Below are positions 13,030 to 25,349 of a stretch of 64,000 nt of DNA, piece by piece (position 1 is the stretch's first letter; each line of letters starts with the position of its first letter). Made by a program: the position numbers and the translations under genes. Source of the stretch: Lactarius indigo (Eukaryota > Basidiomycota > Agaricomycetes > Russulales > Russulaceae); the NCBI GenBank assembly GCA_025766275.1, contig JAFKAC010000090.1, positions 173,042-237,041 of the forward strand. Reading direction: 5' to 3'. Under the pieces are notes generated by a model. That model ran no database searches and was not told where the DNA came from. It saw only the letters and a program-made list of their open reading frames with translations.

Positions 13030-13750
13030 CTGTCGACGCCATTCATTGTCGCTGCTGCTGCTGCTGCAACCATAGCCCCTGTCCTTGTTATCACCGCCGT
13101 CGTTGGTGTCGCGGCCACAGATGTTGACGTTGTTGCTGTTTTTCTCGTTTGTTGCCGTTGCTACTGTTCTTTCTGCCGTCGTTGCAGTTGTTGTCGGTGT
13201 CACAACCGTCAGGTTTGGTCACACTTACACCGGAATTGCCGTGGTTTGGGGCGCCACGGCTTGCGGCTCGCATGGGATGGGAGGAACGCCCCAGTACTTA
13301 CTTGCGTCCGAGTCGTCAGTCGTCACCGTCACTGTCACCATAGTTGTTGTCACTGCTATTGTTGTCAATTGTGCTCTTGAGGGCGGTGATGGTCTTAAGG
13401 TGATAGTCGTCGTCATCGGGGTTATGTCGGTGGAACGCTCCCCATTGTCATCGTTGAGGCGGCCTTACATTAGCGGTCCGTCGACCGTTGTCGTTGTCGC
13501 CGTCGGGAATGCACACGGCTCGTGGATGAGGCACCCCCTATCATCGTTGTCGTTAGTTGGCGCTGGGCCTGAATCGGTAGAGTGCCCCACGTCGTTGTTG
13601 TCATCGTTAGTGGCGCATACGGCTCGGGACTGTGTTGATGGGATACCCCCATCTCCGCCAAACCCTATCGCCGTTCGAGGGCATGCAGCTCGGGGTTGCA
13701 ACGGCAGAGTGCCATCCATCATCCATCGTCGTCGAGCGCGCGCAGGGCTC
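13030..13750 (+). repeat. Degenerate GTC/GTT trinucleotide-rich tract
   Basis: The plus strand is crowded with GTC, GTT, TTG and ATC triplets, for example GTCGTTGTTGTC and CATCGTTGTCGTTAG. Imperfect longer units end in (G/A)CGGCTCG or GCAGCTCGG near 13260, 13510, 13617, 13684 and 13742. It translates as Val/Ala/Ser-rich runs in several frames on both strands, which is the expected by-product of a simple repeat, so I do not call a gene. Confidence 0.55.
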
Positions 13751-15495
13751 GGAAATGCATCAGTGGAGTAGCTTTAGTAGCCCGCAGATTGAACTCAGAG
13801 CGTTTTAAGTTTACAAGTACTCATCGAAACTTCTTTTATCTTCGTCCCAGTGGCTTGAGGTAGGAAAGCAATGACAGTTGCAACACAAGGTCAGCGGTAT
13901 CATCGCAGGTGGTCAACTGGCAGCAGCATAGGTAGGCAACAAGATACGACCATAGCTCCGGTGAAGTGTGGTTACATAACAGAACAAGACGAACTCGCTG
14001 TGGGAAACTTTATTCCCACATTCTGACTCCGCTGACACGTCCCTGCATGCGCTGGTCAGCACCAATGACGGGGAGCACTCTGCTGACGTTTAGAGTGACG
14101 CGATGCGGTGTGGCACACGCCCGAGCACCGCTGTTACGCAGCCCTCCTTCAACGGGTGACGAGGATGGCAGCGACAGTGACAGAGAACTCCCCACCAATG
14201 CAGCTCTGGGGGTCCCCGACAGCGACGACGACGACGACGGGAGTACAACGGGGAGACACCTGAGCGCGCACACGCGACGCTTGAGGTGCTGGCGGAGATC
14301 AATAAATGGGATAGACATCGCTGTTTTTTCGATGCGGGTATCTTCTGTTTTTTCAACCGCGGCGGGGAGAGGATGCGGGGGTGGGTCGGGTCGAGAATCG
14401 GCCAAATCAGGATGGACGAGGCGGTCGCGGTCATCGCGGAGATAAGAGATAGTGACTCTTTGCGTGAGTTCCTCGTCCTCGAGACGGGTACGTCGGCCTT
14501 TCTCCGCTGCGGTCGAAAAGTGCACTCACATCGGGTGAAGAGACAGCTGCTACGCGTCGAGATTGACCAAGAGGTCTCAATTAGCTCGCTTACTTGAGCT
14601 CGCTCCTACAGGTTTGCCTTACTCGTTCTCGCATATAGGCCGTATGTTAGGCTGGTGCACACCTCGGTACTTCTATACTATCTAGGACCTCCGAGATGCC
14701 CTTGCGGCTCTGATAAATCCGTCTATGAAAACTGTAGATGAAGCCAGGCTCACGGAGGACCCCTTGAAGCGACATCATGTCTGTGACTCCAGCGATGGTG
14801 CTGCCGAAGTTCGCACTCAGACAACTCTCCTGAAGACTGCGGATGTTGGCCCGTCGGGCTCGAGCTTGGGCAGGGGCGCTTTGGTATTCCATTCATACAT
14901 TTGACTCGACTTGGTTGTGCAAACACCTCTCGAAAGGGGTCATACGTGGGTACGAGCATAACACAGAAGCCCAAGCCACCGATATGCGCTTCGTTTGTAT
15001 ACGCTGCGCTTTCAAGGCTATCTCGACCCCACGGAACGTCTCAAGAAAGAACTGGCCCGAAATGACGACCTCTGCACTGGCCTTACACGGGAATACATCA
15101 ATCCGCGTACTAGTATCGACTCGGATGCCGTGGGAGAGGAATATGATGCAGGGCACGCCAAGCAGCTGTGTTATGAATGTAGCCGCGCGCCAATCTTATT
15201 GAGGCACATGTAATGTGCAGAGATGGGTCGTGTATCGCGAATATGCTCTGTAACAAAATGCAAGAAGCCACGGTACTTTTTTTCGAGTATGGTGGTCGCA
15301 TGCACGTGCACACACATTCGTGTTTCGGAGAAGGACCTAATAAAACATACAATCGGGTGTGCGAGACTACAAGATCGAAAATCAGAGGAATAATAGTGGG
15401 TGTGGGAATCTCGAGAGCGGCAACGGCTGGCACTGCGACTACTGTACTGTACTGGGCATCGACGCTGGAGACCAAAATGTGAGAAAGGGATCTGA

Positions 15496-18400
15496 TCACG
15501 CAGCGCTCTCGGAAGTCACGGCGGCGGCAAGCTTGTGAAGGAGTTGCTCCATATTTCCAATGCGACTGGTAAGATCTTGGGAAAGACCATCGAGTCGAGA
15601 TTGCATGTTATTAAGTCGGTCTTCCAACGAGACCAGACGCTGCTCTGTCGAAAAGGGGGCGTCCTCCTCCTTCTCTGGCACTAGACAGCGAATGAGATGG
15701 TGGTCCTCAGTATGCCTCCCGGAGCTGCGCGTCAGTTCAGGCACGCCTTTCCTGTCGCATGCGTCGCACAGGAACAGATCGTCTGTAAGTATGGGATGAC
15801 ACATCAGCACACGGGGCTAACAAATTAATCTTCAAGATTGACCTTCACAAAAGATGCAGTACCAGCACGGGAACGAGAGATGACCGTTGCACTTGCCACA
15901 TGAGGGTGGGTCTTTGACCTCAACTGCAGGACCACCAGGGAGATCGGGAGCATCCCCTGACTTGACAGTATCTGGTTTAGACGGTGTCTCTTCAAGGGTA
16001 GGCTTGGGACTTGACGGGTTCACCGTATCTGGGCTAGTCTCCTCCCCATCCTTATCTTTCTCATCTAATCGCTGGTGGAATTCGGCAATCCTCGCGCAGA
16101 TTGTCTTCACGCGTTCGAACGCCGCAAGTGCCGCAGTATGGGCACGGCCATGTTGGCGTTCCAGCACGATGGCGCGAACTTTTAAGAGCCTGTGGTTCGG
16201 TTCGTGTGGGACTTTGAGGTCTTCACGGTCGGTGATGCGTGCAGCCATACACTCTTGTGCGCAACAAAGGTCTAGAGGTTCGAAAGTCTCAGTCTGCTTC
16301 TGTTCACAATCAAGACAGAACAGCCGAGCCCCGCCAATGCGGCCTTCACATGAATCACAGGTTGCGTTCCTACGGCCTATATTAGTAGCGGAGCCAGAAC
16401 GTATCAAATCAGAAACTCACACGTGCACTTGCGCGTATGCAAGTGTGCGATTGATGTTGGTACCATAGAAGTAGGCATCCGCCGCTGTCAGTTGCGCTGC
16501 AGTAGCATTGTACAGTCGAACCTCTTCGATGTTGACTGGCCTCCCGAAGCCGAAGTAACGGATCCCCAGGGAGATCACCATCTCTCGATCCTTCCGACGT
16601 TGGGCAAAGTACGACCACGACCAACGCTCCCGACGTATGTCGCTGCGCACAGCGGCGATTGCAAACCTCCACAACGCGCGAGACTTGTTGTCCAAAAGTT
16701 CTTTGATACTAGGGTATACTGTGAGATAGCGAGGTGTAATCCGTCGGAACTCTATCGGCCCACAAGAGTTCTCAACAGCCACAGAAAGGCCCCAGATACC
16801 GGTCAAGGCATCACGTTCTTTGTCGAACCGGCCACTGAAGAAGATTACATTCTGGATCGTCATTGTAAATTTGATCACCTTGACATCGTTTTCGTCTTCG
16901 GACCACGACCCAGTGATCGTGTAGCGCCCTCGAATACCCCAGGCGTTTGCCTTGAGTTTGTGTTCCCCATCGGCAGGCTCGAGTACAAACGTCGTCATCC
17001 CCTCAATCCCGCTTGCCCCTCGGGTGCTATCGTTTTCATAGAAGTAACCGTGCCAGTGCCCTAAACTGAAAAACACGGATAAGAGAATTGGAACGAGGCA
17101 GGTTGACTTAAGAGGAGAGCATACAGGTCCTTTAATGGCGGCTCAACATCAGCATAATTTGGAGTGTCGTCAATTGAATGTCCGTCATAGACCCAGTCAT
17201 CAAGAGCCAACGCGTCCTTGTGCTCATGTTTCAATACATCTTCTGGTTTGATATTTTGGTCTTCATTTGAATCATTATATGGTATAACTAGTGGCTTGAG
17301 TGTCCGGACATAGTCCGAAGACCATAGATCTTTCTCGTTATGAAAATACTTGAACTATGGTCACTTCAGAGGGTAGACGGATAAGGAAGGAAGAGGGATA
17401 ACACACGATGCCATAAGCGAAAATCTGGAACTGTGTTTCGGGTTTGTGTTTCTGCTGAATGAATATGTCTGCGGATCGACCGTCTGGGTGCTACCAAGTG
17501 AGATGGAAAATAATGAGGGCAACGTACTTATAAGGTCATTGACGCGATATCGGATAGCATCTTTCACGTAGAGGAGGCTATATACACAATCCCGAATCTC
17601 GCGTGCATCCAACAACTTGGTTCGCATGGTTCGCATAATCTCGTAGTGGCGCCGCATTAGCAAGTAGATTAGAGGAAAGACAGTCTGTAGAACGCAGAGC
17701 AGAGTTGAGACGAGCGTGGCATTGGATGTGTGGGGTCGCACCAACCTTCTCGATGCGGCCCACGCCCGTAATGAGTGTGAGGGTATCCATACCATCAATA
17801 GTGTAGTCTACGGCCTTTAGATTGGTGCTCAGTCGAGTCTCCTCTGCATCGAGATAGGATTTGAACCGATCCAAACTACTCGGGCCAGGTTCGGGTTGCA
17901 GAGGGGCCACGGCAGCGGTCAATGTATGAATAGAATGCCAACCGATGGTAAAATAGCTGTTGATAGAGTGTCGATTGGGAGGGAGCACGTCGGCGCGGAT
18001 GCCCTCCATCTTGGCAAATAATTCTTCTATCTTCTTAGCATAGTGAATGATAGACGCCCTATATCCTGCCGGAAACTCAGCGGCGCCATGGGACGATATG
18101 ATACTCACTACTCACCAACTGCCCAAAAAGCTACCCAGTGAGGTAAACTGAAATCCATGAGACAGAATCCCTTCATAGACAAAGTGATACTGACCTCCAC
18201 TTTTCCGGTCGGGAACTGGTAAAGCGATTCATCTCTGAGATGGTGATGAACCCCGAAGCATCGTCATCAAAAGCCTCTAAAATGGGTTGCAGTCGCGTGA
18301 CATCTATGAATTTAATTGCCCACGCGTCTGGATTACGAGAGGTACTGATTGCGGTGGTGCTCGCGCCGCGAGCGGCTTGAGCTTCTGAGGTGAGTTTCTC

Positions 18401-19944
18401 GAAATAGTAGTCTCGAAAAGCGAGCACAAAGTGTCGGGCTTTGACATTCCCTCGCCAGCCCTGTGTGTGTGATCAGGTTCGAGAATCTAACAAGTAGCAT
18501 CATAAATAACTACCATCTCTGTCCAGATCTCATAGATTGACTGAAGAGGCCATCAGGGTATTGTTTCGTGTTTAGTGAAGAAACAAGAGACTTACACGGT
18601 CGAGAATCCGTTCGTGAGGTCCACCTTTTATTACTTCGATGACACGGTCGCTCTCCCGTTGGACGACAAGCTTGAGCTCGTCGATGATTTGGCGCTTCTG
18701 TACTTCGAATTTGCGGAAGAACACGATTTGATTCTTATCTGCAGCAGCGCCAGGATCTTCAAAAATGTCCTTTTTGAGATCATCTGCGTTCGGACTTGCG
18801 TCACTAGCTTCTGCCCAAGCCACCTGATGCTCATCTGAGCTGGGTGCACTTGATCCCTTGCTTGCCATTTCTTCTAGGGAAAGCAACACCTTGTCGTCGT
18901 TCCGGACAGCTCTTACACCGCCATATTCGGCCACCATCTCCGAAATACGTCTCTGTTCGGGGCTGACCAATTGTCGGAACATGGCCATCATAATGTCCAC
19001 CCTGTGCTGTAATTTTAGCAACTGAAAGAGAATTTTATGCACACGGACTTTTTGTCAAGTGCCATCGTCGTATCCCCAAGATTATCAAGCTTGACGTTGG
19101 CCTTGTCCACCCCCTGACTTGTGTGAATGGACAGCTCTTGCTGGAATTTCACCCGCCGCTCCGAGAAGAGCGTCACAAAGCCGAGTAGTTTGTTATCCCA
19201 GACCGGGCCCAGGAGCACCTTTGCCAAAAGTTTCTTCTTGGCATAAGTATCACATACATTAGAACAAAGCTTGATGTCTTCTGCAGTTTGTTCTACAAGG
19301 GACTTCAAGCGATCTTCGATGTTCAAGTTTATCCCATCAGATGTGGTGACCTTGTCATTTCGCACGTCTTTAAGGCTGCAAAAATCTGAGCAAGGCACGA
19401 CATGCGGACGCCGGGTACACACAGGAGCAAAACACCCATCATGTCCTTCATCTCAACATAGAGCGCGATGATCTTCTTTTCATTGTCGCGACGCTTCACT
19501 TCGAGTGTGTAAACGGTTTTGAATGCCATGACAACGACTGTCTCACTAGTCATCCCATACTGCGCGCGCACGTATAGTGAGATCGACGTACCGCCAATGA
19601 AAGGATGCAAGTCCGCGACGACATCCAGGGCATTCATGAAAATAGGCATCCCCTCGAAAAAGTGATCGATTCTCCCCTCGACGGCCTCAACGAAGTCCGT
19701 CTGTCCAATAGCACTTTCTGCTGCCGTAATTAATGGTTGGAGCGGTTCGGCGTAGTTTTGTGCAGCGGCAACTGCGTCGGCTATAGGAAGTATGAGCACG
19801 CCAGTCACAAGGTGAAGTTTCAGGCGTACCAGCGGCAGTGAGTTTCCGGCCCACGTCAGAATCGTCGGGTCCATCACCAGAGCCGGTGCGCGCAAGAATG
19901 AACTGGCTGAACTTCCTGAACAAGCGGGAGAAACCAAAAGGCAT
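15496..19944 (-). CDS. Helical-module/EF-hand/ZZ-finger protein, tandem copy 3
   Basis: Third and most diverged paralogue. ATG at 19944 (MPFGFSRLFRKFSQF). The N-terminal linker is much shorter: after about 40 residues an intron leads straight into ILPIADAVAAAQNYAEPL, so roughly 100 low-complexity residues present in copies 1 and 2 are missing. The helical module, the EF-hand loop (about 18225-18280, DDDASGFITISE), the middle domains and both Zn units (CDSC, FCLDC, DLC, HEPNH; CGKC, CWYC, CDAC, HHLIRC) are kept. The acidic linker between the zinc units is also shortened. Stop TGA at 15496-15498. Exon and intron positions match the other copies, so it arose by DNA duplication and not by retroposition. 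Confidence 0.78.
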
Positions 19945-20924
19945 GGGCACAATGCGAAAAGACCCAACCCGGGATTGGGCCTTTTGTTGAAAAACCCGTA
20001 CGCTTATGTGGTATTAGATTCATTGCCCGCTACAGAAGAAAGGGAAATTAGGGGTAAGTAATCCAACTTATCAGTAGAGAACTGCCAGTGTGACGATCAG
20101 AGAGCTCCGAACCTCAGTGCAGCCTTGCCAACTGTGCAAGGCCCTGGCATGTAGTAACGAAACGATAGCTGCCCAGGTGATACCGGGTGCTCCGGCATTT
20201 CCGAGCCATAGAATCGGGTGTACGAGACGATGATCAGTAAAACTCTTCTTCCATATCGGTACTGTTCTTGGTGGACGGCCCGACGGCTCAGGCTGTTGGC
20301 ATGGCTGTTGGTGTTCACGCGTTCACGGTGCGAGACACAGCGCCTGCACACTAGCAGTACTGTGACTAGTGAATCGCACAGGATCCTTACAACGCCCCTA
20401 AACATCATTTTGAATCCCCTGAACGAAGGTGGCTGTTTTTAATCTGCGAAACTGGAGCCTGCCAGGACCGGTTCAGACAACCTTTAACAGGCTACAAATT
20501 TACAGATGCATCGTACTCTACTAGTAGCTTGAGGTTGAGGGCCAAATTGTCAATCATGAGGTGTTTCCTCACATAGCCTCGGCCCGCACCTCCTGTCAGG
20601 AACGTAATTGGTGGTCTTGTGTTCGGTCGCACAAGTTACGAAGGTAGCTTACAACAAGATCCAAAGTCATAGTACGCCCGTTGCGACGGTTTTTTTTGTT
20701 TTTTTTTTTCCCACGTAAACGGGGTTTGAATAAGTGTTTCATCCACTACCGATGCCATGCCGAATTGCTACATGAGCGAAGGCACACTCTCACCGCGCGG
20801 TTCCACCAATCGGCTAAAACGGCACGGGAAGATCAGAACCGCGGGGGAAGGAGATCGGTTACATCCCTGGGAAGTACAAACGGAAACCTTCGACACAGTG
20901 AAATAGGCGGAAATGAAGTGACCA
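19945..20924. other. Intergenic, nothing recognised
   Basis: Contains the copy-3 leader at one end and the convergent/adjacent 3' side of the Fe2OG-like gene at the other. It has a poly-T run near 20690-20709. No coding signal convinced me. Confidence 0.4.
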
Positions 20925-22486
20925 TCAAGCGACATACACAACAAGTAGAATATTCACAACCAATTTGTCAAGCAGACCCTTCGACACGAGGGGAACCCGT
21001 TCCTTAGATATGCTCCCAGACATGCTCCCAGACATATCCTTGTCGGCTAACAGCACTATGTCGGCCTCCGCGAGTGGGATTGCGCCGCTCTGTTCAACCC
21101 GGTGTTGAAGGTTGATGATGTGATCGTCCTCATCCACATACGGCCCAGCTCCGTACCCTCCACTTAACGGACGGCGGCCAGAGCTATTGAACGAACTGCC
21201 ATCTGGTACCTCTGGTCCACACTCCACAGTGCGGTCCACTGGCCAAATGTATCCACCGGCAGTCCAGCGAAGCTCTGGAGAGAGCTTGTACAACTTGACA
21301 GCGTGGTACAGGATCGAGTCACCGCCCTTCAGCTACAGGTGGTGAAAGGATGAGGTGAAGAATCACGCTAGACTCTGCATCTTACTCACATAAGGAACCA
21401 GCGACTCGGCTAGTACGTCTGCAGGGTTGACACCATAATCGCCCGTGAGGTAAAAGGCGATCGTGCGCCCACGTGTCATGTTGAATATTGGTGCCAAATT
21501 ATCCAAGAAATAGTCACTCGGGACGATGAGGGGGTCTGGAGCCACGCCACTCGGGCCAAACGTCTTGAGATGTAAGGCATATGAGACGGAAATACGACAG
21601 CCTTTCTGTACGGTCTCGACCTCTGCCGTGCAATCTGACAGGTAGGCAGCCCACTCCATGTGTCCGTTTTTCCACCCGCGTCCTTGGAAGCGCTCCTCAC
21701 CGCCTTCTGGAGCATTCACAATAAGCGCACCTCCGCGGAAGCGCACGGGTAGTGTAATGATCACGGTTGCAACGCGAGTGTCGCCAGCTGGCGCTTGTTC
21801 TCCCATGCTTGCGCCAGTTGGGACTATCTCCAGTTTATCACGTACAGCGTGGAGATAGTGTCCACCCGGTAATGTGGGGAATAGTGTATTGCGTACAGCC
21901 TCGAGGATGGGGTGATTCGCAAGTTCGAGTGAAGTCGTCAGGGGAAGGTTTGTTGGGTAGAAGAGGGACTCGCCATCCGCGTCGTCTCCTATCTGTGGAT
22001 GTGGCCTGCAGGCAGCGATCAACACGTCGAGAGCAGGAGGTGTGTCATAGTCGACATCGATGGGGAAGTCAAGTGAATGGGTGATTCCGCTCTAGCGAGA
22101 CCTTATTAAATAGAAGGAGCGCCGAAACAATCAAAGCCACCGACCTTTGTTCGGAAGAATAATGTGAGGGTGGCAGGATCCACTGGTATGCGCCCAGAGA
22201 TCGCGAAGGATCGTGCTTTGGCTGCAATGACGGTTGCAATACTCGTTTGCAAAAGGCTCTCATTCGTGTAGTCCGACACCCCGCGGCGCAAAAGTGGTCG
22301 AGGCTGCGGCCGGGGACTCGATACGTGCTCTATCTCAAAGTCCATACTTGGACTTCGGAAGGCCATGGGCTGTTCGTACAGGTTACGCCCGACGATTGCT
22401 GGCGAGACAGCAGGAGAAGGCACGATCGCTACAGCCGCATTGTTAGCAGGTGGCGAGAGGGACGGGGGGATTGCTGAAGGCATCAT
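20925..22486 (-). CDS. Fe2OG-oxygenase-like protein lacking an obvious HxD
   Basis: Three exons, 22486-22145, 22091-21390 and 21332-20925. Both introns (53 and 57 nt) are phase 0 with GT..AG ends, and the protein is 483 aa. The start is MMPSAIPPSLSPP. The core segment RVATVIITLPVRFRGGALIV, then WAAYLSDCTAEVETVQKGCR, is the pattern of fungal 2OG-Fe(II) dioxygenase-like proteins. In active members I recall an HxD before the 'GTLVV/LP' strand; here that place reads VPTGASMGEQAPAGDTR with no His. It may therefore be non-catalytic or use another metal site. The C-terminus LDKLVVNILLVVYVA is followed directly by TGA. No signal peptide is seen, so it is probably soluble. Confidence 0.72.
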
Positions 22487-24350
22487 TCTGGAGGACGAGA
22501 CAGGGTGCAGGGTATAAAAGAGTTCAAGTGAGGACGGAAGCGCCGATGACAGCCACTTATCTGATCGCGCACCTCACAAGCAAGTAGGTTATGTGCGTTA
22601 CTTTGCAAGAGCGAAGGTCCGTGGAGGATTATGGAGATAGATTAAAGGCCAGAGAATGCCGCGGATGTGCGAAGCAAATTACTTTGTATCGACAAGCGTC
22701 AGTCGATATCAAGAAAACACGCCGAAACCTCGTGTCCCATGACAAGAAACCATGGTCTTCTGCTATTCGGTCCACGCTTGGCCACATGACAAGATGGAAT
22801 TCGCCACATCTATGCCGAAAGGAGATGATAGCACTGTAAGAATGACTTAACAAACATAAAATAATTACTTGTCAAGGGCTCTCCATGTTATTCTCGGTGA
22901 ACAAACTTTTAGATTTACAACACACCATACGTCCGATCAAGGGTATTCAGTGGTTCCTGCGCGCGAAAACCCGACAGAGTGGAGCTGCAGAGGGAAGGGT
23001 ATTCCAACTGTGAATCCAACACATTCAAGTTGGGAAACACACTAGCAGCAGAACTGTCGGCTCTCAAAGAAGTGTGACGGTCAAGTGGCCCTCTTCACCG
23101 TGATTGGCAGAGCATACATATCATTCGGAAAGGGAAACACCATCTTGGTCGCGTTGCTGGCGTAGTGGCCACTAAAGGAAACTTGGTAATGTCACCTGGT
23201 TCAAGGAGCATACAGCAAGACATACAGTACAATTTTAGTGCGGCGACAAGGTTGGATGCCCTATCCCCTGACTCTATTGAAAAGCGAGAAGCGTGGTCGT
23301 CGGGTGCATCTTCTCTCTCTGTTGAGATATCAACCTACGCACAAAATCTACGAGCCCACCCGGGAACCTGTGCGTCAGCGTATCCAGGAAAAGAACATAT
23401 GGAACGCAACTTCAGCAGCCGTCGAGGCAATGTTGTGAACAGAAAGGACTTTTCAAAGTTGCGCGTTTCAAGCAAAAAAGATGCCGGGCCTGGGGTATTC
23501 GGAGCTCTGCTTTGACAACGACGAAGGTGAACTGGTGAAAGCCACGGGAAGTCCCAGAGAAGCGCTGGTTACGGTCAACCGACGCCACCGGAAGAATAGA
23601 TCAAGTACCACTAGCACCTACTAGCGGAACATGAGATTCACTGGCACGCGATATCCAGCTGCTGCTCTTTCCCGGGGTATCTCTTAACTCGTACTACTTT
23701 GTTTTCCCGACCGCGGGAATCCTGAGGCCTGAGGGCTCGGGAAATCTTCTCATTCTTACTACGTCGTCCTTACTTGGCGATGATATACTTCAAGGCTCTG
23801 GGACTTAGGCTTACGACCCCCCGAGTCATCGTGCAACTCTCTAGTTTACCTTTGTCCCTACAAACACTCCGAAATTTGAACACGTCATTCGCCTAGAGGG
23901 CCTAGAGGCTATCGCAAACGTCCCATTTGTGGCAGTGAATTTCGTATAAGTATTCCATGATAAACAAGACTTTAGGCGATCGGTTGACGTCACTTCCCCG
24001 GACCTGCATCATCCCTGGCAATAAACCCTTAACAGCTCCAGAGACTCGTTGCAACAACCTAGATGGTCATCGATCATCCCCAAAATAATTCCAACAAGCA
24101 AGTAGATGTACAACGAGTTGCAGCGGATCTAGGAGTCCCATCATCGAACAGCGACAGCCATACCAAATCGCTTAGTGTCGCCTGCTTCAGAATTATCTGA
24201 GTACCGTTGCAGCTTGCCGCGTAATAGTGAGCGCGAAAGCCGTGCGCCCGAATAAATATGAACACCCACGAGTCAGGCGCTATAGTGAACAAAGTTCACC
24301 CATCGCTCCCTGGCTTTCTCCTCAGCTTCCTTTGACAAATTCTCCGATGT
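22487..24350. other. Intergenic, nothing recognised
   Basis: About 1.9 kb with only short frames of uneven composition. Presumably it holds the promoter of the Fe2OG-like gene at its left end. Confidence 0.4.
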
Positions 24351-24353
24351 ACG

Positions 24354-25349
24354 TTATAGTCGAGAGGCCCATAACTTCTGGACCACGAGAACGTACTTCT
24401 TGAAGGCTATCCGTGTGTTAAAAATGCTTGAAGCGCTCCTCTGTGTGGTCTGCCAAGACCTTGGTGAGAATAGGGTAAAACGAATTCCCAAGAGGAGAGC
24501 TGAGAAAGGTACAACAGCGCGAAAATCGTCTCCGAACGTTTCGGGTTCTCGCAGTAAGTGGTCGACCAGATGAGCGCAAGAAATGTAACTAGACTCGCAG
24601 GGCAGCAATATCCTGCATCCGAGAGTTGTTATCTCTGAGGTACGGGGAAGCGACAACCTTGTCCAGGAGGGCCGCCGACTCATCATAATCATCTATCGAA
24701 TGGGTGGCGATGAAGGGAATGGCGAGAGAGCCGGCTAATGCCATGGACGCCACGGGACCAGGGGGGCATATCTTGAATGCCTGCCGAACGTACACGATGA
24801 CTACTTCTAATAGTTGTATAGGTTCCCCTTAACAGAATTTGGTGAGCACTGCCCCATTCAAACCAAAAACCAAGGTGGCGCCAGTTGCGTACTAGCGCGT
24901 CGAATCTCCTGAGGTAAGGAGTTTGCGGCATAGGGCTACCATCTCTTCTATATCTCGCACCGAATCTTCCACTTCCACCCAGGAGGCCAATACACGGACC
25001 AGTGACAGCGATAGTTTGTCGAGCGAGATGGACGCCTTTGGGTTGCTCGTAGTTCTCAGAGCGCCAACGGAGAGCTGGCACAAGGTAACAGAGTGAGTTG
25101 ATAACATTCTCGCTTAAATTCTTCACTAGGAAGAGATGGAAGGAGGATCGCTTCGACGAAATGAAGGTCTGATCTATCAAGGAAGTCTTTCTCGTGGGAT
25201 AACCGATAGCGAACCGTTCGCGCCATACCCCAAGGCTTAGAGACAGGTAGTGCCACAAGATTGAATCGAAATACTAAAGGGAGATCGTGCTGAGGATAAC
25301 GAATCTCACCGTCGACGTCGGAGAGAGATACTATGAGCGAGTCGTACAT
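24354..25349 (-). pseudogene. Possible decayed TPR/CHAT-type repeat protein
   Basis: Reading the minus strand, protein-like segments occur in successive frames. One starts MYDSLIVSLSDVDGEIRYP. Another includes VRDIEEMVALCRKLLTSGDS, followed by RFDALVRNWRHLGFWFEWGS. A further frame gives DYDESAALLDKVVASPYLRD and then HLVDHLLREPETFGDDF. The cadence '(D/E)-E-A-x-x-L-x-(R/K)-x-L/V' resembles the tetratricopeptide-like repeats of large agaricomycete TPR/CHAT proteins (inference from memory). Frame changes between segments are not explained by good splice sites, so I regard it as a relic. It could also be unannotated short exons of an unknown gene. Confidence 0.3.

Larger units (their letters stand above)
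12046..15495. other. Spacer between tandem copies 2 and 3
   Basis: Contains the copy-2 leader, a 9-bp-arm inverted repeat (12305-12325), a GTC/GTT-rich degenerate repeat (about 13030-13750), and short open frames at 14010-14525 (minus) and 14995-15213 (plus). The last two have mixed amino-acid composition but match no family I know and have no convincing start plus splice context. Possibly decayed coding DNA. Confidence 0.4.

Noticed and set aside
13085..13771. Open frame of 228 codons, Val/Ala/Ser-rich
   Set aside because: Explained by the GTC/GTT repeat. Long frames exist in several phases on both strands and there is no domain or splice logic.
14010..14525. Open frame of 171 codons on the minus strand
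   Set aside because: Mixed composition, Ser/Pro runs from a simple GAC repeat, overlapping frame on the other strand, no recognisable domain.
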